DNA of 64,000 bases from Halorubellus sp. JP-L1. GTDB taxonomy: Archaea > Halobacteriota > Halobacteria > Halobacteriales > Natrialbaceae. Both the position numbers and the translations under genes were made by a program. Shown one piece after another: positions 1 through 9,267 of the stretch (its first letter is position 1; each line of letters starts with the position of its first letter). The DNA is taken from the NCBI RefSeq assembly GCF_011440375.1, contig NZ_JAAOIR010000001.1, forward strand, positions 1,054,001 through 1,118,000. Direction: 5' to 3'. A model generated the notes under the pieces. That model searched no databases and was not told the origin of the DNA. It saw only the letters and a program-made list of their open reading frames with translations.

Positions 1-2700
1 CGCATGGAACGTCTCGTTGAACGACTCGTTCCGGGCGGCGGTGTCGCGCATCACGGACAGCGGCGTCCGCGTCGCGACGTCGCCGCTGGACCCGCGGAAC
101 GCGGTCGTCATCCCGTCGAGGCCCGTCTCGGTCTCGTTCAGTCGCGTCATGACCGCAGGCGAGTCCAGTGACCGACTGTCGTTCGCCTGCACGAGCACCT
201 GGGCTTGCGAGTCCTCGCGCTGGAAGTTCTCGTTGACGTAGTCGAGGTTCTGCTTCGCGGAGTACTCGCCGGGCTTGAACGGCTCCGGGAGCTGGTAGAG
301 CCACTCGGCGGGTTCGTCCGCGATGAAGCTCTCCTGGGAGAACTCCGTGCTGACCTGGGTCGCGCCGACGCCGCCCGCGATGGAGACGACGAGCGCGATC
401 GCGATGACGACCGTGGGCGCCTTCCGCGCCGCGACCGCGCCCGCGGACAGCACGGTCGAGAACCGGCCGCCGCCCGTCCCGAACGCGCGCTTCCGGCGGT
501 CCAGCCCGATGCGGTTCTCGAGGAACTCGTCGGCCTCGATCTTCAGCGCCGGCACGAGTGCGCCGAACACCGCGAGCGCGGCGAGGATACCGACCGAGGA
601 GACGACCCCGAAGTCCTGGATCGGCGGGAGCGGGCTGGTGAGGTTCGAGAGGAACCCGATGACGGTCGTCGCCGTCACCCACGTGAGCGCGAGACCGACG
701 CCGCCGAGCGCCACGCCCATCGATCCGCGGACGTCGTCGACGGTGTCGTCGTCGGTGCGGGCCTCCCGATGCCGCATGAATATGTGTATCGCGTAGTCGA
801 TCGACAGCCCGATCAAGAGGACCGGGACCGCGATCATGATCTGGTTGAACGAGATCCCCTGGAGGCCCATGAACCCGAACGTCCACAGGAGGACGGCGAC
901 GATGCCGAACAGTCCGAGGACGATGTCGAGCAGGTCGCGGTACGCGACCAGGAGCGTCAGGACGACGAACAACAGCGCCATCGGCGCGACGATGTTCACG
1001 GAGTCGGTCAGGGACTGACTGATCTCCTGGGAGATGACCCCGAACCCGAAGACGACGTACTCCTCGCCGTCGCCAGCGCCCGTGCTATCGGACTGGGCGA
1101 CGTCCTGCATCTCGAGCTGGACGGCGGTCACGCTCTCGCCGACGGTCTGACTGTTCGAGACCTGGCTGTCCGAGCCGGTCTCGAGGGTGGCGACGAGCAT
1201 CCGCGCCTCGGCTCGCGTCGACCCCGGCTCGAAGTCCTGGGGCATCAACCCGAGCGCTTGCCCGGCGAACGCCCCGTCGCCGTTCGAGAGCACGGTCTCC
1301 GTCACGTTCTCGACCTGGCTCTCGTTCATCGACTCGACGTGCTCGAGTTGCGCGTCTAGCGACGGCGTGCCCGACGACTGGAGCTCGCTCTGGCGTTCCT
1401 GGAACGCCTCGAAGTCCTCCTGGAGCGCCTCGCCCTCGGCCTCGAGTTCCTCCGCGCGCTCCTCCAGGGCCGCGGACTCGTCCTCGATGACGCCCTGCGT
1501 GCCGAGGCGATAGCTCGCCTCGACGTCGGCCTGGATCGCGCGAATGTCGCCGGCGGTGGCGTTGAACGCCCGCCACTCCGCGTCGCCGAGGTCGACGCTC
1601 GTGTTCGCGTTCAGCTCCTCGAACTGCTCGCGTGCGCTCGCGTTCGGGTTCGACGCTATCGCGGAGAGCGCCTCTCCGACCTTCGGTGCGGTCTCGTTCA
1701 GTGCCGCGGCCCGGTCCTCGAGCGCGGCAGCCTCGTCCTCGATGACGCCCTCGGTGCCCTGCCGGTACGCTTCCTCGGCCTCCTCGCGCGAGGTCGCCGA
1801 CCGGAGCTGTTCGGCTGCGTCCTCGAACGTGGCGTAGTCCTCCTCGTCGAGGTCGACGCTACTGTTCGCGTTCACCTGCTCGAACTGCGTCCGAACGTCA
1901 GCCGAGGAGTCCTCCCGGAGGGTATCCAGCGCTCCCCTGAGGAGGCCGGCGGTCTCGTTCAGCGCGACCTTGCGCTCCTGGATGGCCTCGGTCTCGTTCG
2001 CGAGCACGCGCTCCGTGCCGTCCTCGACGGTCGGCCGGATCGCCGAGCGGTTCTCGCGGACCGCGGTCGCGGCGCGCTCGAACGTGGCGTAGTCCTCGTC
2101 GTCGAGCTCGACGCTACTGTTCGCCTCGACCTGCTCGAACTGCGCGCGGACGCTCGCGTTCGGGTCCTCGGCGAGCGTGTCGAGCGCGTCCTTGAGGAGG
2201 CGACCGGTCTCGTTGAGTGCCTCGCCGCGTGCCTCGAGTTCCTCCCGGCTCTCGTTGAGCGAGTCCGAGCGCGCCTCGAGTTCCGCGCCGCGCTCGCGGA
2301 GGTCGCCGGCCTTCTCCTGCTGGATGGCGGTGATGGCGACGAGGTTCGACACGCCGAACAGCCCGCGGTCGGCCGCGAGCGTCCGGTTGATGCTCTCGTT
2401 GCTCCGGAGTTCCTGCTGGTAGCGCAGGGACGCGAGCAGCGACTCCCTCGTCAGGACGTTCCCGTTCTGGGACTGGTTCCTGACGATGACCTGGACGCTC
2501 GTCGTGCTCGTGTTGTCCGCGACGAACGTCTCGTCGATGTATTCGGAGGCGTTCGCCGCGTCGTTCGTGCTCTCGAACTGCCCGAGGCCGGAGTCCGACT
2601 CGACGGCGGCGGCCTGCGAGCCGAGGCCGGCGGTGACGAGCAGGAGCGCGACGATGACGACCTTCGTGTGGTCGGCGATACCGTCGGAAACGCGGTCCAT
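1..2700 (-). CDS. RND/MMPL-family exporter, C-terminus cut by window edge
   Basis: Nine hundred codons read without a stop from ATG at 2700 to the window edge, so the C-terminus is missing. A single N-terminal membrane segment (about residues 10-25) is followed by a very long extracytoplasmic, coiled-coil-rich loop. A cluster of membrane helices starts near residue 565 and contains the typical RND stretch GLSIDYAIHIFMRH near residue 635. A second extracytoplasmic region begins near the edge. The family uses ion gradients to move lipids or hydrophobic compounds across the membrane; the substrate cannot be read from the sequence. The first loop is unusual: three tandem copies of an 86-87 residue unit, each beginning ALNET and containing a variant of QFEQVNANSSVDLDEEDY. 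No neighbouring gene is in an operon with it on this side. Confidence 0.85.
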   Translation of the reverse strand, partial: MDRVSDGIADHTKVVIVALLLVTAGLGSQAAAVESDSGLGQFESTNDAANASEYIDETFVADNTSTTSVQVIVRNQSQNGNVLTRESLLASLRYQQELRSNESINRTLAADRGLFGVSNLVAITAIQQEKAGDLRERGAELEARSDSLNESREELEARGEALNETGRLLKDALDTLAEDPNASVRAQFEQVEANSSVELDDEDYATFERAATAVRENRSAIRPTVEDGTERVLANETEAIQERKVALNETAGLLRGALDTLREDSSADVRTQFEQVNANSSVDLDEEDYATFEDAAEQLRSATSREEAEEAYRQGTEGVIEDEAAALEDRAAALNETAPKVGEALSAIASNPNASAREQFEELNANTSVDLGDAEWRAFNATAGDIRAIQADVEASYRLGTQGVIEDESAALEERAEELEAEGEALQEDFEAFQERQSELQSSGTPSLDAQLEHVESMNESQVENVTETVLSNGDGAFAGQALGLMPQDFEPGSTRAEARMLVATLETGSDSQVSNSQTVGESVTAVQLEMQDVAQSDSTGAGDGEEYVVFGFGVISQEISQSLTDSVNIVAPMALLFVVLTLLVAYRDLLDIVLGLFGIVAVLLWTFGFMGLQGISFNQIMIAVPVLLIGLSIDYAIHIFMRHREARTDDDTVDDVRGSMGVALGGVGLALTWVTATTVIGFLSNLTSPLPPIQDFGVVSSVGILAALAVFGALVPALKIEADEFLENRIGLDRRKRAFGTGGGRFSTVLSAGAVAARKAPTVVIAIALVVSIAGGVGATQVSTEFSQESFIADEPAEWLYQLPEPFKPGEYSAKQNLDYVNENFQREDSQAQVLVQANDSRSLDSPAVMTRLNETETGLDGMTTAFRGSSGDVATRTPLSVMRDTAARNESFNETFHA
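1440..2222 (-). repeat. Three tandem 86-87-codon repeats within the RND loop
   Basis: Units begin near 2222, 1964 and 1703 on the minus strand, about 258-261 bp apart. Each encodes ALNET, a heptad-like helix, and then a conserved QFEQV-type and DLDEEDY-type block. The copies are diverged in DNA but clear in protein. They are likely stacked helical hairpins that lengthen the extracytoplasmic domain. Confidence 0.7.
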
Positions 2701-2983
2701 CAGACTCACGCGGACCACCGATCCGTCGACGATGTGGTGTGTGTACGGAACATACGACAGTGGTGTTGTTACTCGCCTACTAACAGAGAACCGTTCATAA
2801 ACTTGTTCGTCCCAGTGCGCGTGAACGAAGGACAACCCAGTCCGGGTTTGAACCAACGGGAAACGCCAGGAAACGTCGGCGCTCGTCGTCGCCAGGTTCG
2901 TCGTCGCCAGCGTTCGTCGTCGCCAGCGTTCGTCGTCGCCAGCGTTCGTCGTCGCCGGTCCCCCTCGCCACCGGCGCCCCTCG
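2701..2983. other. Intergenic region between RND gene and MBL hydrolase
   Basis: No convincing gene. It carries the promoter side of the RND gene (relatively AT-rich at 2735-2810) and, toward the hydrolase stop, a 16-bp tandem repeat block. Confidence 0.6.
2882..2958. repeat. 16-bp tandem repeat, about 4.7 copies
   Basis: The unit TTCGTCGTCGCCAGCG is perfect at 2897-2912, 2913-2928 and 2929-2944. A 15-bp variant precedes it (2882-2896) and a partial copy follows (2945-2958). It lies just downstream of the MBL hydrolase stop codon and is non-coding. Confidence 0.9.
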
Positions 2984-3718
2984 CTACTCGATCGTGACCG
3001 AGAGCATGTCCTCGGCGAACCGGACGTCGCCGTCGTAGTGCCGTGCGACGGACTCGAGCATCTCCTCGTGGACGCCCTCCGTGTGCGGGTAGAGGTGCGT
3101 GAGGTAGACGCGCCCGTACTCGCGGCCCGCGAGCGCCTCGCCGAGCTGCGTCGGCGTCGGGTGGTTGTCGACGTCGACCGCGTCCGGGAACGAACAGTCG
3201 TGCGCGAACACCGCGGTGCCCTCCGCGAACGCCGCCAGCGCCTCGGTCGCCTCGCCGTCCCCGGAGAACGCGAACCGGTCGCCGAAGCGGTACGCGAGAC
3301 AGGGCTTGGAGTGCTCGGTCCGGTGCGCGTCGACGTCGAACCCCACGACCTCGAACTCGTACTCGCCGACCTCGCGGACCGAGAGGTCGACGCGCCCGTC
3401 GAGGTAGTCGTGGACGTCGAGCAATCCGTCGACGAGTGCCTTCGTCCCCTGCGGCCCCACGACCTCGAGGTGCTCCTCGCCCGCGAGCCACCGCGCCTTC
3501 AGGAGCGCCATGAGGTCCGAGACGTGATCGAGGTGGTGGTGCGTGAGCAGTACCGTCGAGACGTTCTCGGCGCCGACGCCGGTCTCTTCGAGGCGATGCA
3601 GGACGCCGGCGCCGCAGTCGACGAGGAGATACCGGCCGTCCTCGTCGAGGAGCAGTCCGGTCTGGTGGCGGTCCGCGAGCGGCATCGCGCTCCCGGTGCC
3701 GAGGAAGGTGACACGCAT
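2984..3718 (-). CDS. MBL-fold hydrolase, ribonuclease Z-like
   Basis: The 244-residue metallo-beta-lactamase fold begins MRVTFLGTGSAMP, the usual RNase Z-type opening. The zinc motif HxHxDH is present as H60, H62, D64 and H65 (THHHLDH). Further ligand positions are HDCSFPD near residue 180 and YLTHLYPH near residue 213. It is shorter than tRNase Z (about 300 residues) and lacks an evident long exosite arm. It may therefore be a phosphodiesterase or other RNase Z relative rather than the tRNA 3'-processing enzyme. The start ATG at 3718 fits the family N-terminus exactly. It diverges from the aroK gene across about 160 bp. Confidence 0.85.
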   Translation of the reverse strand: MRVTFLGTGSAMPLADRHQTGLLLDEDGRYLLVDCGAGVLHRLEETGVGAENVSTVLLTHHHLDHVSDLMALLKARWLAGEEHLEVVGPQGTKALVDGLLDVHDYLDGRVDLSVREVGEYEFEVVGFDVDAHRTEHSKPCLAYRFGDRFAFSGDGEATEALAAFAEGTAVFAHDCSFPDAVDVDNHPTPTQLGEALAGREYGRVYLTHLYPHTEGVHEEMLESVARHYDGDVRFAEDMLSVTIE

Positions 3719-3880
3719 ACCGGAAGGGGAGACCGCCAGCGGGAAGAAACGGTCGTCTCGAACCGACCACGAGTCCTCCCGGCGGATCGAGACTGCGAGG
3801 AGAGCCCTGCGAGCCGAGGGAAGGCGGCGGGAATCGCGCGCACCACAACCCCCAAGTGCGTCCTCCGGGTCCGGTCGGGT

Positions 3881-4810
3881 ATGCAGGGTCGTGCCACGGC
3901 ACCGGCGGCGGGGACCGTCCTGAACGCGCTCGCGACGGGCGTCGGGGCCGCGTTCGCCATCGACGCGGACACCACCGCGAGCGTCGCACTCGACGTCCAC
4001 GCCGGCGACGCTGGAGCGACCGACGGCGACGACCGCATCTCGGGGTCGGTCGCTGGCGCGCCCGACGCCGACACCGCGCTCGTCGAGCGCTGCGTCGAAC
4101 TCGCCGTCGAGCGCTGGGGCGCGGACGCCGGCGTCGACCCGGCGACGACCGGCGGCGAGGTCACGACCGAGAGCGACGTCCCGATGGCCGCCGGCCTGAA
4201 GTCCTCGAGCGCCGCGGCGAACGCCACCGTGCTCGCCACCGCGAGCGCGCTCGGCGTCGACCCCGACCCGCTCGACGCCTGCCGACTCGGGGTCCAGGCC
4301 GCGCGCGACGCCGGCGTCACCGTCACCGGCGCGTTCGACGACGCGAGCGCCAGCATGCTCGGTGGCCTCACCCGCACCGACAACCGGCGGGACGAACTCC
4401 TCGCGCACGACGACGTCGAGTGGGACGTCCTCGTGTGGACGCCCCCCGAGCGCGCGTACAGCGCCGACGCCGACGTCGACCGCTGCGAGCGCGTCGCCCC
4501 GATGGCCGTCCTCGTCGACGAACTCGCCGACGCCGGCGCGTACGGGAGCGCGATGACCGTCAACGGCCTCGCGTTCACCGCCGCCCTCGACTTCGACCCG
4601 TCGCCCATCGTCGACGCGCTCCCCGACGCCACCGGCGCCAGCCTCTCCGGCACCGGCCCGAGCTACGTCGCCGTCTTCGACCCAGACGCCAGCGACGACC
4701 ACGCGACTGACGGCGCTGACGACATCGACGCAGTCGCCGCCCGCTGGCGCGACCGCGACGGCGACTGCTGGCGCACCACCACCCGCAGCGACGGCGCACG
4801 AATCCTATGA
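3881..4810 (+). CDS. aroK: Archaeal shikimate kinase, GHMP type
   Basis: It phosphorylates shikimate at O3 in aromatic amino acid synthesis. At 309 residues it belongs to the GHMP superfamily (homoserine-kinase fold), which replaces the P-loop bacterial enzyme in archaea. The phosphate-binding loop is PMAAGLKSSSAAANA, around residues 103-117, and the C-terminal GHMP motif is SLSGTGPSYVAVF near residue 256. The N-terminus MQGRATAPAAGTVLNAL matches the family, supporting ATG 3881. The stop overlaps the next start by 4 bp (ATGA), so it is translationally coupled to a chorismate mutase, the expected pathway partner. Confidence 0.93.
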   Translation: MQGRATAPAAGTVLNALATGVGAAFAIDADTTASVALDVHAGDAGATDGDDRISGSVAGAPDADTALVERCVELAVERWGADAGVDPATTGGEVTTESDVPMAAGLKSSSAAANATVLATASALGVDPDPLDACRLGVQAARDAGVTVTGAFDDASASMLGGLTRTDNRRDELLAHDDVEWDVLVWTPPERAYSADADVDRCERVAPMAVLVDELADAGAYGSAMTVNGLAFTAALDFDPSPIVDALPDATGASLSGTGPSYVAVFDPDASDDHATDGADDIDAVAARWRDRDGDCWRTTTRSDGARIL

Positions 4811-5259
4811 CACGAGACACCAACCAGACCAACGACGACACCCACGACGACCACGGCAGCGACGCCGTCGACCACGACGGCCGCGGCGGCGACGCCGCCG
4901 ACCACGACGACCGCGGCGGCGGCGCCACCGACCACGACGACCGCGGCGGCGACGACCGCGACGCCGGCGACGAGATTCCAGCGCCCGACGAGATGAGCCT
5001 CGACGAACTCCGCGACGAGATCCAGGGGATCGACCACGACCTCGTCGAACTCATCGCGCGCCGCACGTACGTCGCCGACACCATCGCGCAAGTCAAGGAC
5101 GAACGAGGCCTGCCGACGACCGACGAGGAACAGGAGCAGCGCGTCATGGACCGCGCCGGCGCGAACGCCGAGACGTACGACGTCGACGCCAACCTCGTCA
5201 AGGCAATCTTCCGGCTACTCATCGAACTGAACAAGGTCGAACAAAGAGAGAGTCGGTAG
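4807..5259 (+). CDS. aroQ: Chorismate mutase, AroQ class, with repeat-rich N-terminus
   Basis: It converts chorismate to prephenate for Phe and Tyr synthesis. The catalytic helical domain is residues 57-148: it opens SLDELRDEIQGIDHDLVELI, has the ARRTYVADTIAQVK helix, and closes with an IFRLLIELNKVEQ-type helix. The first 55 residues are a low-complexity Asp/His/Gly/Arg stretch made of three 10-residue repeats and are not part of the enzyme fold. The native start could be internal (for example ATG at 4993, MSLDELRDE), but the 4-bp overlap with aroK argues that 4807 is used. Confidence 0.88.
   Translation: MTRDTNQTNDDTHDDHGSDAVDHDGRGGDAADHDDRGGGATDHDDRGGDDRDAGDEIPAPDEMSLDELRDEIQGIDHDLVELIARRTYVADTIAQVKDERGLPTTDEEQEQRVMDRAGANAETYDVDANLVKAIFRLLIELNKVEQRESR
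4870..4959 (+). repeat. 30-bp in-frame tandem repeat, 3 copies
   Basis: Units at 4870-4899, 4900-4929 and 4930-4959 each encode a version of DHDDRGGDxx in the N-terminal extension of chorismate mutase. Confidence 0.9.
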
Positions 5260-5379
5260 GCGAGAGAACAGTTGTTAGGGGGGTTCTAGCAAGGGAGTAG
5301 TATGCGGGTGCGGCGATTCCCGACACCACCTTGGGAATTTTGTGACTCGACGAGCAGCCGGGAGATTCGACCAGGTCTG

Positions 5380-5661
5380 TTACACACGCAGGTACGACAA
5401 CCGCTCTGAGTACCTCGCTGCTTTCAGCCGCTCTATCTTTCGTCCAGAGTCATTCCTCGTCGGTCGGTTCGAGTGGGACTCGCTCGACCTCGATCTGGTG
5501 ATCTCCCAGCGGCCAGGGAACTCGCCGAAATCGAGTACGCTGTCGTGTTCGCCGTGATATATCGTCGTCATGGAGACTCCGTGGATGCGTCCTCGCTGTT
5601 CGAGGTCGGTTCGTTCGTCGTCGTCAACGGCTACTGGTACGTCGACGTCGAACATACGCAT
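5380..5661 (-). CDS. Possible small hypothetical protein
   Basis: A 93-codon frame starts MRMFDVDVPVAVDDDERTD. Its first 55 residues have haloarchaeal-like acidic composition and mostly G/C third positions; the last 35 residues look random and Arg/Ser-rich. It may be a decayed gene whose true end has been lost. The surrounding 5260-5704 is lower in GC than its neighbours and holds nothing else I recognise. Confidence 0.3.
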   Translation of the reverse strand: MRMFDVDVPVAVDDDERTDLEQRGRIHGVSMTTIYHGEHDSVLDFGEFPGRWEITRSRSSESHSNRPTRNDSGRKIERLKAARYSERLSYLRV

Positions 5662-5704
5662 TCGGAGAAGGATAGTTCACCAGTCGGCCCGAAGAATACT
5701 CGAA

Positions 5705-6697
5705 TCAGCTCGGAGATGGCGCGTCCTCGGGGGATTCGGGGACGAGCCAGCGTGGGACGACTCGCGTGAGGACGACCATGCCGACGAGTTCGACGAGCGT
5801 CTGCGTCACGACGACCGCGGGTGCCAGTCGGTAGGCGTCCGGAAGCGCGAGTGCGAGCGGCAGGACGACCAGCGAGTTCCGGGTGACCGACGTGAAGACG
5901 AGCGCCCGACTCTCACCGGTATCCATCTGGAGGGCGTCCGCCGCGAGCCGGCCGAGTATCGGCATGACGACGAGGAACGCGACGTACACCGGAACGACGA
6001 CCGCGATCTGTTCGATCGAGTTCCGGACGCGGGGGAGCTGGGACGCGACGACGACGAACAGCGTCGCACCCATCATCGGCACCGGTAGCCAGGCCATCGT
6101 CGCCTGCCAGGCGTCACCGGTCGAGGACCGGTCCGCCCACGCTTCGGTGAGCCAGGCGAGCGCGAGTGGGAGCGCGATGATGAGCAGGAACGCATCGACG
6201 AACGGCCGTGGCTCGACGACCGCCGCGACGTCCGGCCCCGCGAACAGCCAGAGGTACGCTGGAAGCGCCAGCAGTTGGACGAGCATCAGGGCGGGCGTGG
6301 TCGCGGTGATCTGCTCGGCGTCGCCACCGGCCAAGTCGGTGAACGTGATCACGTAGTCGATGCACGGCGTCAACAGGACCATGAGCGCACCGACGAGGAT
6401 AGCTGGCCGCTGGGGCAGGAACGGCGTGAATCCCCAGACGACGACGGGGACGACGAGGAAGTTCATCCCCAGGGCTGCCGCGACGAATCGTCCGTTCCGG
6501 AACGCGCGACGGAGTCGAACGAACGGGATCTCGAGGAACGTGACGTACAGCAGGACCGCCAGCACCGGGTCGACTAGTCGTTCGACGAACGGCGCCGAAC
6601 CCGGACGGCCAACGCCGACGCCGAGCGCGAGGAGCACGAAGCCCGCGTAGACGACGACCTGGTGTCGCTGGAGCCACCGCTTCGCGTTCATTCTCAT
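5705..6697 (-). CDS. ACR3/BASS-family transporter (arsenic resistance-like)
   Basis: The 330-residue protein has about ten predicted membrane helices. Family marks are the conserved Cys in LTPCIDYVITFTD (about residue 111) and the TRNSLVVLPLALALP motif (about residue 275), resembling the Cys motif and the ARN motif of ACR3 arsenite exporters in the bile acid:sodium symporter superfamily. Substrate could be arsenite or an organic anion; the lack of an adjacent ArsR or ArsM leaves this open. Start is ATG 6697 (MRMNAKRW), with a second ATG at 6691. Confidence 0.75.
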   Translation of the reverse strand: MRMNAKRWLQRHQVVVYAGFVLLALGVGVGRPGSAPFVERLVDPVLAVLLYVTFLEIPFVRLRRAFRNGRFVAAALGMNFLVVPVVVWGFTPFLPQRPAILVGALMVLLTPCIDYVITFTDLAGGDAEQITATTPALMLVQLLALPAYLWLFAGPDVAAVVEPRPFVDAFLLIIALPLALAWLTEAWADRSSTGDAWQATMAWLPVPMMGATLFVVVASQLPRVRNSIEQIAVVVPVYVAFLVVMPILGRLAADALQMDTGESRALVFTSVTRNSLVVLPLALALPDAYRLAPAVVVTQTLVELVGMVVLTRVVPRWLVPESPEDAPSPS

Positions 6698-6813
6698 CCC
6701 GTTTCGGCCGCGTCGGTAAACTATCGTCGCTCCACCGTCACGTGCCGTCTCGCTCGGTACGGTGGACGGCCGACAGAGTCACGACATCGTCCGTCGAGAG
6801 TGTGCCGACGGCG

Positions 6814-8370
6814 TCAGATGGGTAGACTCGCTTCCGGTCGCCAGTCCGCGTCGAGTCGCGCGCCGGTGTCGGCGAGTGCCTCGAACACGACGTCGACGTC
6901 GTCGTCGGTCGTTCGATGGTTACAGATCGAGGTCCGGAGCGTCCGCCGGTCGTGGACGGTCGTGGTCGTGAGGAACGCGAGGCCGCTGTCGACGACCTCG
7001 TCGACGATCGCCTGATTGAGGCGGTCGAGGTACTGGTGGACGCGATCCATGGGCTCGCCGGGGTCGGTCTCGTCGCCGCGTGCGTCGTCGAGCGCGGCCC
7101 GGAGGTCCGCTGGGACGTACCGGAACGAGTAGATGAACAGGTTCGGTTCCTGAACCGCTTCGAAGTCGTCGTGGTCGCGCACGCGCTCGTCGAGGTGCGC
7201 CGCGCGAGCGATGCCACCGCGGAGGTTCTCTCGGTAGCCCTCCACGCCGAGTTGCTTGAGGCTCGCCCAGACCTTGAGCGCACGGAACCCGCGGGACATC
7301 TGCGGCCCGAACTCGTAGTAGTCGAACTCCTCGGGGGTCTCCGCGACGGACCCGCGGAGGTACGACGCGTCCATCGCGAACGTCTCGGCGAGCGTCTCCC
7401 GGTCGTGGACGAGGACGGCACCGCACTCGTAGGAGACGTTCAGCCACTTGTGTGGGTCGAGCGTCACGGAGTCCGCGCGCTCGATGCCCGCGTACCGGTC
7501 CGCGAGCTCGGGAAGCATCGCGCCGACCGCGCCGCACGCGCCGTCGACGTGGAACCACAGGTCGCGGTCGTCGCAGACCGAGGCGATCTCGTCGAGCGGG
7601 TCGATGGCGCTGACGTTGATGGATCCCGCCTGTGCGACGACGCAGAACGGCTGGTCGCCGTCGGCTTCGTCGGCGTCGAGACGCGCTTCGAGCGCGTCGA
7701 CGTCCATCGTGAAGTCGTCGTTCGACGGGACGAGGCGGACGGCGTCGCGACCGAGGTTCAGCATGTCGGCAGCGCGATAGATGCTCGAGTGACACTCGTG
7801 GTCGGCGACGTAGAGCGCGTACGTCGGGCGCTCCTCGCCCTGAAGTCCCACCTGTCGCGTCTCGTGGTTCGTCTGGTCGCGGAACGCGGTCAGGACGGCG
7901 ACGACGTTCGCCATCGTCCCGCCACTCGTCAGGAGCCCCATCGTCTCGGTCGGGTACCCGATCGCGTCGGCGAGCCACTCGACGACTGTGCGTTCGACCT
8001 CGGTCGCCGACGGGGCGGGATGCCAGCCGCCGACGTTCATGTTCAGGGCGGCAGCGATCGCGTCCGCTAGCGCGGCGATGGGGAGGCCGCCGCCCATGAC
8101 GTACCCGAAGAACCGCGGCGAGGGATTGTGCGTCGCGTACCGGAGAACGTCGGCCTCGATGGCGTCGAGGACGGCGCTCGGGTCCTCGCCGGACTCGGGG
8201 AGCGGGTCGTCGAACGCGGCGACGACGTCGCTCGGGTCGGCTTGCACGTAGACGGGGCGATCGTCGAGCGATCCGTAGTAGTCCGCGATGAGGTCGATCG
8301 CTCGATACCCGAGCTCGCGGAATGCGTCGGGGTCGAGTTCCCCGGGTCGTCGACCGGACTGGGAGGACAT
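6814..8370 (-). CDS. PLP-dependent decarboxylase, aromatic-amino-acid decarboxylase family
   Basis: A 518-residue fold-type I PLP enzyme of group II decarboxylases, which make amines from aromatic or other L-amino acids. The PLP lysine is K308 in DPHKWLN. HVDGACGAVG carries the Asp that contacts the pyridine nitrogen, and LLTSGGTMANVVA is the phosphate-binding loop. The active-site segment MNVGGWHPAPSATEVE is intact. ATG 8370 (MSSQSGRRPGELD) is preferred over an upstream in-frame ATG at 8409 because the family N-terminus begins with a helix of the ELDPDAFRELG type. It stands alone, so the substrate is unknown. Confidence 0.88.
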   Translation of the reverse strand: MSSQSGRRPGELDPDAFRELGYRAIDLIADYYGSLDDRPVYVQADPSDVVAAFDDPLPESGEDPSAVLDAIEADVLRYATHNPSPRFFGYVMGGGLPIAALADAIAAALNMNVGGWHPAPSATEVERTVVEWLADAIGYPTETMGLLTSGGTMANVVAVLTAFRDQTNHETRQVGLQGEERPTYALYVADHECHSSIYRAADMLNLGRDAVRLVPSNDDFTMDVDALEARLDADEADGDQPFCVVAQAGSINVSAIDPLDEIASVCDDRDLWFHVDGACGAVGAMLPELADRYAGIERADSVTLDPHKWLNVSYECGAVLVHDRETLAETFAMDASYLRGSVAETPEEFDYYEFGPQMSRGFRALKVWASLKQLGVEGYRENLRGGIARAAHLDERVRDHDDFEAVQEPNLFIYSFRYVPADLRAALDDARGDETDPGEPMDRVHQYLDRLNQAIVDEVVDSGLAFLTTTTVHDRRTLRTSICNHRTTDDDVDVVFEALADTGARLDADWRPEASLPI

Positions 8371-8500
8371 ACCAGCAGCTACCACCCAGCATGTGCTAAC
8401 GATTGTCACTCGATGGCTGTGGTTGGTTACCTCTCGCCGCCGCTCCGTGGTTCCGAGGGCAGTCGAACGACCGCCCGTACCCGAACCGCCGCGTCACCCG

Positions 8501-9217
8501 TCAGTACGCGAACCGCCGCGTGACGCGCTCTGCGATCTCGGGGTTCGCGTCGCGGATGCGGTCGGGGTCCCGTTTCCCGTCGACGTTGACGACGTGGACC
8601 TCGCCGCGATCACCGCTGTAGACGTCCTGGAAGTCGTAGACGACGCCGTACGCGTCGACGCCGTCCGGGACGTCCGCGCTCTCTGTGAGCGCGTCGACCT
8701 GCCGGTCGACGTTGTACTCGACGAGGTGATTCACGGCGTCGGCGTGGTCGAGTCCCTCCGGGAGTTCGTCGACGCCGGGCTCGATGCGCGGCCGGAGGAG
8801 GTCGATGCAGCGCTCGACGCCCGGCGGATGCTCGCTGGCGGGTACCGGGTCGTCGTCCGCGTCGCCGCGTTCGGCCCTGATGGCGTCGTACGTCGCCGTC
8901 ACCGCGCCACAGCCGGTGTGGCCGACGACGACCGCTGTCTCCGTGCCGGTGTACGCGAGCGGATAGACGACGTCGCCGGAGACGACGGTCTCGCCGTCGT
9001 CGGTGCGCTGGACGACGCGGTTCCCGATGTTCCCGACCGTGAACACGCGCCCTGGTTCGTCGTTCCCAAGGAGGGCGTCCTGGAGGACGCGCGAGTCCGA
9101 GCAACAGACGGAGACGGCGTCCGGGTGCTGTGCGTCCTGGAGGTCGTCGAACCGGTCCGCGAACGCGTCGGCGTGCGTTCGATTCCCGTCGAGCAGACTG
9201 ACGATCGGTTTCGCCAT
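8501..9217 (-). CDS. Beta-class carbonic anhydrase
   Basis: The 238-residue enzyme interconverts CO2 and bicarbonate. Zinc ligands are visible as C39 in CCSDSR and H100 and C103 in GHTGCGAV. The D41-R43 dyad of beta-class enzymes is also present. A tail of about 90 residues follows the core. Start ATG 9217 gives MAKPIVSLLDGN. It is monocistronic, with a GrpB-family gene upstream on the same strand 50 bp away. Confidence 0.9.
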   Translation of the reverse strand: MAKPIVSLLDGNRTHADAFADRFDDLQDAQHPDAVSVCCSDSRVLQDALLGNDEPGRVFTVGNIGNRVVQRTDDGETVVSGDVVYPLAYTGTETAVVVGHTGCGAVTATYDAIRAERGDADDDPVPASEHPPGVERCIDLLRPRIEPGVDELPEGLDHADAVNHLVEYNVDRQVDALTESADVPDGVDAYGVVYDFQDVYSGDRGEVHVVNVDGKRDPDRIRDANPEIAERVTRRFAY

Positions 9218-9267
9218 GCGGAGGCCTTCAGCGCGAACCGAATAGTTTCCTGCGGTCCGCGGTGGCC

